Source: Paracoccaceae bacterium (GTDB lineage Bacteria; Pseudomonadota; Alphaproteobacteria; Rhodobacterales; Rhodobacteraceae). Taken from it: a DNA stretch of 64,000 bases. The notes below the pieces were generated by a model. It had not been told where the DNA came from. It worked only from the letters and a program-made list of their open reading frames with translations, and ran no database searches. The stretch lies in NCBI GenBank assembly GCA_028284705.1, contig JANQRE010000004.1, forward strand, positions 372,001-436,000, written 5' to 3'. The first letter of the stretch is position 1; each line of letters opens with the position of its first letter. Made by a program: the position numbers and the translations under genes. Below, piece by piece: positions 8,030 through 16,661 of the stretch.

Positions 8030-10105
8030 CTATTGCTGTACGCCGACCGCCTCGTTCAACGCTTCGGTCACCGCACTGGTCGTGAGGATTTCCGGCAGCG
8101 CGATGCCCTGCGGCGCATGGGGGCCATAGACCATGTTGAACGGGATACCGAAGCGCCCGTTATCCTGCAGATAAGCGAGGATTTCCGGATCGGGACGGGT
8201 CCAGTCAGCCTGCATCGCAACCACCCCATCACTGGCGAGTATCTCCGCAATCGGGCTGCGATCGAGCACCAGCGCCTTGTTGGTCTTGCAGGTCAGGCAC
8301 CAATCGGCGGTCACGTCGACGAAGACTGCCTTGCCTTCGACCACATGGCCCGTGATTGCGCTCATCTGCCACTCGCGCCAGATGTCGGAACGCGCATCGG
8401 CCTCGGCAGGGGCGGCGCTTTGCAATAGCGCGGGCAGGGCGATTGCGGCGATGATGCTGGCGAGAAGGCCCGACCTGGCGAAGTTTCGTGTCGCGAGCGG
8501 GCGCAGGAAGATCAGGGCCAGAAGGATGGCGGCGAGGCTCAGGATGGCGGCAAACGTGCCTGCCACATTGGAGAGTACGAAAACCAGCCAGAGGGCCGTG
8601 CCCGCGAGCAAGAGCCCGAGGGCGAATTTGACCCAGAGCATCCAGCGCCCCGGCTTTGGCAATTTCGAGATCAGCGATGGTTTCAGCGCCACGAGAAGGT
8701 AAGGCGCGGCCAAACCGATCCCGAGCGCGGTGAAGACGAGAAGCGTATCAAGCGGCGAGCCGGCCAGCGCGAAAGTGACGGCGGTGCCGAGGAAAGGCGC
8801 GGAGCAGGGGGTGGCAAGGATGGCGGCCAAGGCGCCGGTCGCGAAGTCACCTGCGAGCCCGGGGCGACCATCGGCATCGGCCAGCTGTGTCATCAGACCC
8901 TGCGGCAGGTTGATCTCAAAAAGCCCCATCATGTTGGCTGCGAAAAGCGTGATGATCGTCAGCATCACGGCGAGGAATAGCGGGCTCTGGAACTGGATGC
9001 CCCAACCGACCTGACCGCCTGCGAGGCTGACCGCGATCAGGATCAGGGCCAGCGCCCACATGAAGGCCAGCACGCCAGCGGCGGAGGCGAGAAACCCGGC
9101 GCGAATGCGCGCGGGGCTGTGGGATTGCGACTGGATGGCGGAGGTCAGCTTGATCGACAGAACCGGCAAGACGCAGGGCATGACATTGAGGATCAGCCCG
9201 CCCAGAAGTGCTATGCCGAGTATCCAGATCAGGCTCGTCTGCGCTGCCTGAGTAGGTGCGAGAGGGGCGGAGGCTGGCGCTCCTGCGTCAAACACGGCAG
9301 AGCGGTTGGTGGTGACCAGCGTGATGTCGAAGGGCTCCAACGCCTCGGGCATGGTGAGGATTGGCAGGGAGACGACCGCCTCCCGCGCGCCGTTTTGGAA
9401 CGTGATGTCTGGCGGGCCGAAACTCGCATCAGAGCCCATATCCGGGAAGATCGTCAGGTCGGCCCCGATCGGCGTGTCGGATGTGAGCGACACCTCCAGA
9501 CGGTCATTTTCGGGGCTGATCCAATAGGCAGCGTCGGTGAATTGGGCCTCTTTCAGTGAGCCCGGGACTTTTGCGACCGCCGCGGCGATCTCTTGCGCCG
9601 AGACGGCATCAATCCCGTCGCCCGATGGCAGATCGACGGCCAATTGGAACATCTCCGGCACGCAGATCTCCGAGCAGACGAGAAGGTTGATCTCGGCCAC
9701 GAGGCTCGCGGGCGCTCCGGGGTTTTGCAGAGCGATCTGGATCGGGTAGGTGACGGAGGTCTCGTATCCGTAGTTTTCGATGTCAAAGGCGTCAAAGCGC
9801 ATCGGCGCGGGCCAGAATATGTTGGCCTCAGCGACGTTTTCGGACGCGCTCCAGATGATCTCGGGCGGATAGCCCACGGCGCCGGGCGATTTCCAGTAGG
9901 TCTTCCAGCCGTCCGCGAGATCGACGCGCAGGGCCGCCGAAATCGTGCTGGCATCGGGCGCAATCCCGTCCTCTGCGGTGAAAAGCCAGGCCGAGATCCG
10001 TTCATTGGAATGGGGAAGCGAGCCCGCGGCAAGAGCCGGGAGCGCCCCCGCCAACAGGGCGAGCATTACCGAAAGGGAACGGAGATAGGCCATCGCCCGC
10101 GACAT
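8030..10105 (-). CDS. scsB: ScsB-type DsbD-family transmembrane thiol reductase
   Basis: The protein carries electrons from cytoplasmic thioredoxin across the membrane to periplasmic thiol proteins. The 691 residues show a signal peptide, an N-terminal DsbD-alpha-like domain with a CSEIC cysteine pair (residues 144 and 148), about eight membrane spans containing MPCVLPVL and TPCSAPFLG (the membrane cysteines), and a C-terminal thioredoxin-like domain with WCLTCK (cysteines 603 and 606). The large N-terminal domain and the adjacent ScsC-like gene favour ScsB over classical DsbD. It converges on ccmI and probably also feeds CcmG. ATG 10105 is used; ATG 10093 is possible. Confidence 0.88.
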   Translation of the reverse strand: MSRAMAYLRSLSVMLALLAGALPALAAGSLPHSNERISAWLFTAEDGIAPDASTISAALRVDLADGWKTYWKSPGAVGYPPEIIWSASENVAEANIFWPAPMRFDAFDIENYGYETSVTYPIQIALQNPGAPASLVAEINLLVCSEICVPEMFQLAVDLPSGDGIDAVSAQEIAAAVAKVPGSLKEAQFTDAAYWISPENDRLEVSLTSDTPIGADLTIFPDMGSDASFGPPDITFQNGAREAVVSLPILTMPEALEPFDITLVTTNRSAVFDAGAPASAPLAPTQAAQTSLIWILGIALLGGLILNVMPCVLPVLSIKLTSAIQSQSHSPARIRAGFLASAAGVLAFMWALALILIAVSLAGGQVGWGIQFQSPLFLAVMLTIITLFAANMMGLFEINLPQGLMTQLADADGRPGLAGDFATGALAAILATPCSAPFLGTAVTFALAGSPLDTLLVFTALGIGLAAPYLLVALKPSLISKLPKPGRWMLWVKFALGLLLAGTALWLVFVLSNVAGTFAAILSLAAILLALIFLRPLATRNFARSGLLASIIAAIALPALLQSAAPAEADARSDIWREWQMSAITGHVVEGKAVFVDVTADWCLTCKTNKALVLDRSPIAEILASDGVVAMQADWTRPDPEILAYLQDNGRFGIPFNMVYGPHAPQGIALPEILTTSAVTEALNEAVGVQQ

Positions 10106-10249
10106 TTGGCGAATTCACGCTGAAATTCAATGATGAAGCCCTTGGTCTCACTTGGACGTGATGCGATTTCGCGCCCATCTGTTTGACTTGTGATCAGGCG
10201 TAGGTCACCAAGGAGGTATTAAGCGATTTTACCCGAGGACGAGGGCCCG

Positions 10250-10975
10250 ATGATCCGATTTTTGATGGCAGCAAGCGTGGCGGCATTAAGCCTTGGCACA
10301 CCGGCGATGGCGGATGCGCTGGATGAAGCGCGGGTGAAAGAACTGGTGCTCGAGGCGATCCGGGAAAACCCCGAGATCGTGCGCGAAGCCATCGAGATCT
10401 TGCAGGCGCAAGAGGAAGCCGCGCAGGCCGAAGCGGCGCGACTGTTTCTGTCGCAGCAGCGCCAGATCCTGGAAAACGACCCCAACGCGCCGGTGATCGG
10501 CAACCCCGACGGCGATGTCACCGTGGTCGAGTTTTTCGACTATAATTGCGGCTATTGCCGCCGGGTCTTTCCGAATGTGAAAGCGCTTCTGGAGAATGAC
10601 ACCAATGTGCGTGTGGTGATGCGCGAATGGCCGATCCTGGGCGAGGCGTCGGTCTTTGCCGCTCGCGCCTCCCTCGCGGCGCGGGAGCAGGGCAAATATG
10701 AGGAATTCCACAACGCGCTGATGGGCAATCGTGGGCGGATCACTGAGGCCTCGGTGATGTCGATTGCCGAGGGGCTGGGCCTCGATACCGATCAGTTGCG
10801 CGCCGATATGAACTCGGACGCGGTGAATGCGCATCTGGAAACCTCCCAGCGCTTGACCCAGGCGCTTGGGTTCAACGGCACGCCCGCCTTCGTCTTTGGG
10901 GACGAATTGGTGCCGGGCGCCATTGAAACCGACCAGATGGAAGCGCTTGTGGCGCAGATTCGCGCTGACAGCTAA
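10250..10975 (+). CDS. scsC: DsbA-family thiol oxidoreductase, ScsC/Com1-like
   Basis: The 241-residue protein has a signal peptide ending near residue 21 (AMA), a charged helical N-terminal extension of about 60 residues that resembles the trimerisation stalk of ScsC, and a DsbA-like thioredoxin domain with FFDYNCGYC (cysteines 100 and 103). GFNGTPAFVFGDE holds the cis-proline loop. It acts in the periplasm as a disulfide isomerase or reductase partner of ScsB, which is encoded divergently with a 144-base shared upstream region. It ends 36 bases before the cydB stop in the converging unit. Confidence 0.88.
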   Translation: MIRFLMAASVAALSLGTPAMADALDEARVKELVLEAIRENPEIVREAIEILQAQEEAAQAEAARLFLSQQRQILENDPNAPVIGNPDGDVTVVEFFDYNCGYCRRVFPNVKALLENDTNVRVVMREWPILGEASVFAARASLAAREQGKYEEFHNALMGNRGRITEASVMSIAEGLGLDTDQLRADMNSDAVNAHLETSQRLTQALGFNGTPAFVFGDELVPGAIETDQMEALVAQIRADS

Positions 10976-11010
10976 GGGCGAGGCGGTCCCGCAAGGGAGC
11001 GATGAGCGGC

Positions 11011-12027
11011 TCAGTCGTAGTGCAATTCCTGCGCCTTACCGCGGAAGATGTAGTAGCTCAGCGCCGTGTAGCCGAGGATCGCCGGTAGCACGAAAAGCGT
11101 GCCAGCCAGGATGATCAGCAGGCTTTCCGGCGCGCTTGCCGCCTCGTAGATCGTGATCTTTTCGGGCACGACATAGGGGTAGAATGAATAGGCCATGCCG
11201 ATATAGCTGCAGGTGAAGAGCGTCGTGGCGGCGGCAAAGGGCGTCCAGGCGTAACGGTCATTCTCCTGCGGCAGGCGGCGCAATTTCCACCAGAGAAACA
11301 CCACCATTGCGCCTGAGATCAGGGGCAGGGGTGCGAGATAGAGCGCCTGCGGGAACTCGAACCATTTGTCGAAGATGCGAGGGGAGACGAAAGGCGTGGC
11401 CAGCGACACCGCCCCGATGCCGAGGATCAGCCCCCAGATGCCGCCCTTGGCCCAACCGATGGCCTTCTTTTGCAAAGCGCCTTCGGTCTTGGCGATCAGC
11501 CAGGCTGCACCGATGAAGCTGTAGCCGACCGAGAGGAACACCGCCGTCAGCACGGCAAAGCCCACATGCGCCCAGGTCCAGGTGAGCCCCATGATATACA
11601 TGCCCAGCATGAAGCCCTGACTGAGGGACGCCATGAGCGATCCAACAACGAAAGCCGTGTTCCAATAGGGTTTCTGCGCCGCCGGCGCTTTGGCGCGGAA
11701 CTCGAAAGACACACCGCGCAGGATCAACCCGAAGAGCATCACAAAAACCGGCAGGTAGAGCGCCGTCAGGATCACCCCGTGGGCGGTGGGAAAGGCCACC
11801 AGAAGGATGCCGATGGCGAGTACGAGCCAGGTTTCATTGGCGTCCCAGAACGGGCCGATGGAAGCGACGAGGCGGTCTTTTTCGGCCTCCGTTTCGCAGA
11901 ACGGCATCAGCATGCCGACGCCCAGATCGAACCCGTCAAGGATCACATAGATCAGGATCGAGAGCCCCATGAGTGAGGCAAACGCCCAGGGGAGCCAGGT
12001 TTCAGGAGGAAAGCCAAGAAGGTCCAT
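11011..12027 (-). CDS. cydB: Cytochrome bd ubiquinol oxidase subunit II
   Basis: The 338-residue hydrophobic subunit pairs with CydA to oxidise ubiquinol and reduce oxygen to water without proton pumping. The start MDLLGFPPETWLPW and the GFDLGVGMLMPF and WDANETWLV segments are family signatures, with about eight spans following. The length is shorter than the E. coli subunit and fits CioB-type proteins. It begins six bases after cydA ends. No cydX, cydC or cydD gene follows. Confidence 0.95.
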   Translation of the reverse strand: MDLLGFPPETWLPWAFASLMGLSILIYVILDGFDLGVGMLMPFCETEAEKDRLVASIGPFWDANETWLVLAIGILLVAFPTAHGVILTALYLPVFVMLFGLILRGVSFEFRAKAPAAQKPYWNTAFVVGSLMASLSQGFMLGMYIMGLTWTWAHVGFAVLTAVFLSVGYSFIGAAWLIAKTEGALQKKAIGWAKGGIWGLILGIGAVSLATPFVSPRIFDKWFEFPQALYLAPLPLISGAMVVFLWWKLRRLPQENDRYAWTPFAAATTLFTCSYIGMAYSFYPYVVPEKITIYEAASAPESLLIILAGTLFVLPAILGYTALSYYIFRGKAQELHYD

Positions 12028-12033
12028 TTTGCG

Positions 12034-13422
12034 CTACTCCGCCGGGCTGATCGCCGCGATCTCCGCCTCGCCGGAGCGCGGATATTTGCGGTTTGACAAG
12101 GGCTCGCCGCGCGCGGCCTTCATCGCCAGATAGGTGATCGTGCCCATATAGGCCAGCGTCAGCGCGGCGTAGATCGCGAGATAGAGGATGAGCGTCGAGA
12201 GCACCATGGTGGGCGGCACATCCGCGACGGCCTCCTTGGTCGTCACGACACCTTGCACCAGCCAGGGCTGCCGCCCGATTTCGGTCGTGTACCAGCCCGC
12301 GAGCGTGGCGATCCAGCCGGAAAAGGCCATGCCAGACAGGCTCCAAAGCACCGGTTTCGGCAGGTTGCCCGCGCCGTAGCGGCGGATCATGACGGCTGTG
12401 CCCCAGCTCAGCAGAAGCATTGCCATGCCGGTGCCGACCATGATGCGGAACGACCAGAACACGGGCGCGACTGGCGGGTGCAGATTGGTGCCGTCCTCAG
12501 CAACAAAATCGTTGAGACCCGGCACAACACCATCGGCCTTGTGCTTCAGGATCAGCGAGGCGCCGTTCGGAATGCCGATCTCGAAATCATTCGAACGGGT
12601 TTCCTCGTTGGGCAGGGCAAAGAGCAGAAGGGGGACGTTCGATTGCGTCTCCCAATTGCCTTCCATGGCCGCGACTTTTTGCGGCTGATATTCCAGCGTG
12701 TTCAGACCATGCAGGTCGCCCATCAGGATTTGCGCCGGGATCAAGCCTGCGGCGAGGAACACACCCACCCGCAGCGCCGATTTCACCGCCTCGGAGCGAT
12801 CGCCCCAGAGCAGCCTGAAGGCGGAGATACCCGCGATCAGGAAGGCGACGGTCAGACCGGAGGCCAGCGCCATATGGGTGAAGCGGTAGGGTAGCGACGG
12901 GTTGAAGATGATCTCCAGCCAGTTGGTGGCATGGGCCACGCCGTCAATCATTTCAAAGCCTTGTGGGGTGTGCATCCAGGAGTTCAGGACCAGAATCCAG
13001 AACATCGACATCGTCGTGCCAAACGCCACGAGGAAGGTCGCGAGCGTATGCACCCAGTTTTTGACACGGCTAAAGCCGAAGAGCATGATGCCGAGGAAAA
13101 CCGCTTCGAGGAAGAAGGCGGTCATGACCTCATAGGCCAGAAGGGGACCGGCGATATTGCCGACTTTCTCCATGAAACCGGGCCAATTGGTGCCGAACTG
13201 GAAGGACATGGTGATGCCGGAGACAACGCCCATGGCGAAGCTCAGAGCGAAGACTTTCACCCAGAACAGATAGGCGTCCATCCATTTGCGCTCGCCCGTG
13301 GCGTTGAAGCGCAGTTTGAAGAATAGCAGCACCCAGCCGAGCGCGATGGTGATCGTCGGGAACAGAATGTGGAACGAGATGTTGGCGCCGAATTGAATTC
13401 GGCTGAGCATCAGGGTGTCCAT
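12034..13422 (-). CDS. cydA: Cytochrome bd ubiquinol oxidase subunit I, CIO type
   Basis: The 462-residue subunit carries the haems and the quinol site. Visible signatures are SFHILFPT (haem His near residue 17), FTHMALASG (haem b558 His), FRIMVGTGM (axial Met) and GRQPWLVQG. The periplasmic Q-loop after GDLHGLNTLEYQPQK is short, as in cyanide-insensitive oxidases (CioA), rather than the long E. coli form. It would serve respiration at low oxygen or under sulfide or cyanide. I saw no clear FNR-type site in the 127 bases upstream, which are shared with the divergent GAPDH-like gene. Confidence 0.95.
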   Translation of the reverse strand: MDTLMLSRIQFGANISFHILFPTITIALGWVLLFFKLRFNATGERKWMDAYLFWVKVFALSFAMGVVSGITMSFQFGTNWPGFMEKVGNIAGPLLAYEVMTAFFLEAVFLGIMLFGFSRVKNWVHTLATFLVAFGTTMSMFWILVLNSWMHTPQGFEMIDGVAHATNWLEIIFNPSLPYRFTHMALASGLTVAFLIAGISAFRLLWGDRSEAVKSALRVGVFLAAGLIPAQILMGDLHGLNTLEYQPQKVAAMEGNWETQSNVPLLLFALPNEETRSNDFEIGIPNGASLILKHKADGVVPGLNDFVAEDGTNLHPPVAPVFWSFRIMVGTGMAMLLLSWGTAVMIRRYGAGNLPKPVLWSLSGMAFSGWIATLAGWYTTEIGRQPWLVQGVVTTKEAVADVPPTMVLSTLILYLAIYAALTLAYMGTITYLAMKAARGEPLSNRKYPRSGEAEIAAISPAE

Positions 13423-13549
13423 AATTGCCTCTTATTTGGGTCCTTTTCGGACCTTTACACATGTTGTTTCAGATGTAGGCGGGTGCTTGCCTCTGTCACG
13501 GGCGGTGCGACAGGATGCACATGCGACATTCCGTGCCGGAGTTAGAGAG

Positions 13550-14530
13550 ATGAAAATAGCGATCAACGGGTTGGGCCGGATCGGGCGGTCGATCCTGCGC
13601 CTTTTGACCACCACAAGGGGGCATGAGGGTGTTGAGGTTGTGGCGCTGAACGATATCGCGCGGCCTGAGCTGATTGCCTATCTCTTTGGCCATGATTCCG
13701 TGTTTGGACCTTTTCCGGGCGAAGTGAGCTTTGGCACGCAAAGCCTTGTGATTGATGAGAAAACCTATCCTTTGACGGACTACTCGGACCTGTCGGAGCT
13801 TGATCTTTCAGGCGTCGATCTTGTGGTCGAATGTTCCGGCAAAGCGGCGACGCGGGAGTTTGCGGAGCGTGGTTTGCGGGCCGGCGCGCGCCGGGTGCTG
13901 GTCTCGGGGCCTTGTCCGGTGGCGGATGTGACTATGGTGATGGGGGCGAATGATGATGCCCTGGTGGATCAGAAAATCGTCTCCAACGCCTCCTGCACCA
14001 CGAACGCCCTGGCGCCGCTGATGCGCCTCATGGATGCGGAGTTTGGGCTGGTGTCCGGCCATATGACCACGATCCATTGTTATACCGGATCGCAGCCCAC
14101 GGTGGACGCACCGCGCGGCGATCTGGTGCGCTCGCGCGCCGCGGCGCTGTCGATGGTGCCGACCACGACCTCCGCGGGCGCGCTGACCGATCTTGTCTTG
14201 CCGGAATTGGCGGGGCGCATGACCGCGACCTCGGTGCGGGTGCCCACGGCGAGTGTCTCGGCCATCGATCTGACGGTACGGTTGGAGAAACGCGCTGCTG
14301 AGGCGGAGATCAACGCCGCGTTCAAAGCGGCCCCGGTGCCGGTTTTCGGGGTCACCGAGATGCCGCTGGTCTCCTCCGACCTGCGCGGACGGCCCGAGAG
14401 CATCATCATGGCGCTGCCGGAGACCAATGTGATGCCCGAGGGGCTGGTGCGCGTGTTCGGTTGGTATGACAATGAATGGGGGTTTTCCAACCGGATGATC
14501 GACGTGATGCATCGAATGGGCCCGCAATGA
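13550..14530 (+). CDS. Glyceraldehyde-3-phosphate dehydrogenase-like protein (divergent paralogue)
   Basis: The 326-residue protein has the NAD-binding [13 protein letters not shown] start, an Asn-Asp pair at residues 34-35, the catalytic cysteine in [12 protein letters not shown] (Cys149), a catalytic His in [11 protein letters not shown], and [12 protein letters not shown] near the end. Several family landmarks are altered: the usual second active-site-loop Cys is Ala, and [18 protein letters not shown] replaces the common ISAPS...FVMGVN. It may be a dedicated GAPDH or an erythrose-4-phosphate-type enzyme. No other glycolytic gene is adjacent. A longer frame upstream lacks similarity, so ATG 13550 is chosen. 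Confidence 0.85.
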   Translation: MKIAINGLGRIGRSILRLLTTTRGHEGVEVVALNDIARPELIAYLFGHDSVFGPFPGEVSFGTQSLVIDEKTYPLTDYSDLSELDLSGVDLVVECSGKAATREFAERGLRAGARRVLVSGPCPVADVTMVMGANDDALVDQKIVSNASCTTNALAPLMRLMDAEFGLVSGHMTTIHCYTGSQPTVDAPRGDLVRSRAAALSMVPTTTSAGALTDLVLPELAGRMTATSVRVPTASVSAIDLTVRLEKRAAEAEINAAFKAAPVPVFGVTEMPLVSSDLRGRPESIIMALPETNVMPEGLVRVFGWYDNEWGFSNRMIDVMHRMGPQ

Positions 14531-15069
14531 CGTCCGAGCGGGAGAAGATGGCGGCGGGCGCGTGGTATTCCTGCCTCGACCCGGAATTGGAGGAGATGCG
14601 CGCACGCGCGCGGACGGCGGTGCATGCGCATAACATGGCCGATCCGGCACAGCGGGGGGCCATGGGGGCGGAATTGCGCGCGCTGATGACTGTTGCGCCC
14701 GATGTCTTTATCGAAGCGCCGTTTCACTGCGCCTATGGGGTGAACATCAAGCTTGGCAAGGCCGTTTACCTGAACGCAGGCTGCACCATTCTGGACACTG
14801 GCTCGGTTTCCATCGGCGCGCGCACTATGTTGGGGCCGTCTGTGCAGATTTACTGCGCGGAGCATCATAAGGATGCAGCCCTACGTGCACAGGGCTTGGA
14901 GATCGCCAAGCCCGTGACCATCGGGTCTAATGTTTGGATCGGCGGCGCCGCGATCATCTTGGGCGGTATCACCATCGGGGATGGCGCGATCATCGGCGCA
15001 GGGTCAGTGGTGACGCGTGACGTGCTCAGTGGTGCGACGGTGGTCGGAAACCCGGCCCGCGCGCGCTAG
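14527..15069 (+). CDS. Sugar O-acetyltransferase (maltose/galactoside acetyltransferase family)
   Basis: The 180-residue enzyme would transfer acetyl from acetyl-CoA to a sugar hydroxyl in the cytoplasm. It has the N-terminal Mac helix ([18 protein letters not shown]), a left-handed parallel beta-helix of hexapeptide repeats (about residues 75-175, for example [16 protein letters not shown]) and the catalytic His in CAEHHKDA. This matches the Maa/LacA/NodL family in length. The ATG overlaps the stop of the GAPDH-like gene (ATGA), so the two are coupled, which is an unexplained pairing. Confidence 0.88.
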   Translation: MTSEREKMAAGAWYSCLDPELEEMRARARTAVHAHNMADPAQRGAMGAELRALMTVAPDVFIEAPFHCAYGVNIKLGKAVYLNAGCTILDTGSVSIGARTMLGPSVQIYCAEHHKDAALRAQGLEIAKPVTIGSNVWIGGAAIILGGITIGDGAIIGAGSVVTRDVLSGATVVGNPARAR

Positions 15070-15084
15070 AGCGGGGGCTTTCGG

Positions 15085-15131
15085 CCTCGCTGGCGCGAGG
15101 ACCGATCCGGCTGGGGGTTTCACACCCCCAG
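15085..15131. terminator. Two hairpins between convergent genes
   Basis: CCTCGC-TGGC-GCGAGG (15085-15100) and CTGGGGGT-TTCAC-ACCCCCAG (15111-15131) are perfect 6-bp and 8-bp stems. They lie between the acetyltransferase stop and the phosphomannomutase stop on the other strand, and probably terminate both units. Confidence 0.55.
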
Positions 15132-15140
15132 ACCCCCGTG

Positions 15141-15162
15141 GAGTATTTTTGGACCAATGAAG
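15141..15162 (+). repeat. Dispersed intergenic motif, copy 1
   Basis: The 22-base sequence starts GAGTATTTTTG and ends AATGAAG. It matches 34490-34469 (minus strand) at 18 of 22 positions, differing only in four consecutive middle bases (GACC here, CTAG there). Here it follows the 15111 hairpin in the gap between two converging genes. Confidence 0.55.
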
Positions 15163-15205
15163 GGGCGAGGCGGGCCCGGCTCCGGGCGCGGGTGAGCAGT
15201 CGGGG

Positions 15206-16567
15206 TCAGGCAGATTGGATGAGTTCACTGATCTCAGCGACCTTGGTGTCGAGCAGGGCGCGGTCGCCGCGGGCCTCGACATTAAGACGCAGGACCGGCT
15301 CGGTGTTTGACTCGCGGACATTGACCCGCCAGTCGCCCATATCGAGGGAGAGACCGTCGAGGCGGTCCTCGGAGAGCGCGTCGGGGGCGTATTTGGTCTC
15401 GAAAGCGGCTTTGGCGGGCGCCTTGTCGGCGAGCTTGAAGTTGATCTCGCCGGAGGACGGGAAGCGCGCCCGCATCTCGGCCACCAGGGCGGAAAGGGGT
15501 TTGCCGGTACGACAGATATGTTCGACCACGAGCAGCCAAGGGATCATGCCGCTGTCGCAATACATGAACTGCTTGAAATAGTGATGCGCCGACATCTCGC
15601 CGCCATAGATCGCGTCCTCTTCGCGCATCTTGGCCTTGATGAAGCTGTGGCCAGATTTTGAGGCGATGGCCTGACCACCGCCTGCTTTCACGGCATCGAT
15701 GGTGGCCCAGATGACGCGGGGGTCGTGGATGATCTTTGCACCGGCATGTTTGGCGAGGAAGGCGGAAGCGAGCAGGGCAACGACATATTCGCCGTCGATG
15801 AAATCGCCCCGCTCATCGAAGAAGAAACAGCGGTCGAAATCGCCGTCCCAAGCGATGCCGAGATCGGCGCGTTCCGCTTTCACGACATCTGCGGTGTGGG
15901 CGCGGTTGTCGGGCAGGAGCGGGTTCGGGATGCCGTTCGGGAATGTACCATCGGGGGTGTGGTGGTGGCGGATGAAGGTAAGGGGCGTGTCCGCCAGGCC
16001 GTTCGCCAGCGCATCGAATGTGGGACCTGCAACGCCGTTGCCCGCGTTGACCACGATCTTCATCGGGCGTAGGGCGGATTTGTCGAGGAAGGACAGCACG
16101 CGGGTCACGTAATCCGCGCGTGGATTGACCCTAGTGACCTTGCCGGGGGTGGAGGCGGGCGTGAAGGTATTCGCCTCGGCGAGTGCCTTGATCTCGCCCA
16201 AACCATCGGCGGCGGAGATGGGGCGGGAGCCTGCGCGCACCATCTTGATGCCATTGTAGTCGATCGGATTGTGCGAGGCGGTCACCATCAACCCGCCATC
16301 GGCGTCGAGGTGAGAGGTGGCGAAATAGACCTCCTCGGTGCCGCAGAGGCCGATATCTATGACATCGACGCCTTGTTCGGTCAGGCCTTGGGTGAGGGCG
16401 GCGGCCAGTTCCGGGCTGGTTTCGCGGATGTCGTGACCGATGACGACCTTTGACGGCGTCATGGCGTCCGCAAACCCACGACCAATCCGGGTCGCGATCT
16501 CGGCGTTCAGTTCCGTGCCCAACTGGCCACGCACATCGTAACTTTTGAAACAGGTCAGCTCGCTCAT
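15206..16567 (-). CDS. Phosphomannomutase/phosphoglucomutase
   Basis: The 453-residue cytoplasmic enzyme interconverts hexose 1- and 6-phosphates for nucleotide-sugar and polysaccharide synthesis. All four family motifs are visible: the phosphoserine loop TASHNPIDYNGIKM, the metal loop DGDFDRCFFFD, the sugar loop GGEMSAHHYF and the phosphate site RESNTEPVLRL. This is the AlgC/ManB type. I start it at ATG 16567 (MSELTCFKSYDVRG); a longer in-frame extension runs into the upstream terminator. A Rho-independent terminator at 16614-16642 isolates it from the purine permease. Confidence 0.93.
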   Translation of the reverse strand: MSELTCFKSYDVRGQLGTELNAEIATRIGRGFADAMTPSKVVIGHDIRETSPELAAALTQGLTEQGVDVIDIGLCGTEEVYFATSHLDADGGLMVTASHNPIDYNGIKMVRAGSRPISAADGLGEIKALAEANTFTPASTPGKVTRVNPRADYVTRVLSFLDKSALRPMKIVVNAGNGVAGPTFDALANGLADTPLTFIRHHHTPDGTFPNGIPNPLLPDNRAHTADVVKAERADLGIAWDGDFDRCFFFDERGDFIDGEYVVALLASAFLAKHAGAKIIHDPRVIWATIDAVKAGGGQAIASKSGHSFIKAKMREEDAIYGGEMSAHHYFKQFMYCDSGMIPWLLVVEHICRTGKPLSALVAEMRARFPSSGEINFKLADKAPAKAAFETKYAPDALSEDRLDGLSLDMGDWRVNVRESNTEPVLRLNVEARGDRALLDTKVAEISELIQSA

Positions 16568-16613
16568 CTCGCCCTCGTGTTCTTTGCCATCCCCATGCCA
16601 GAACGCGAAGCAC

Positions 16614-16642
16614 AAAAAAAGGCCCCGCCGTGTGGCAGGGCC
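16614..16642 (-). terminator. Rho-independent terminator of the purine operon
   Basis: On the minus strand a stem pairs 16642-16634 with 16629-16621 (nine positions, one mismatch, GTGT-side loop), followed at once by seven T residues (16620-16614). It lies 20 bases after the permease stop and before the phosphomannomutase start. Confidence 0.88.
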
Positions 16643-16661
16643 TCTCGTTTTGTTTCAGTCT

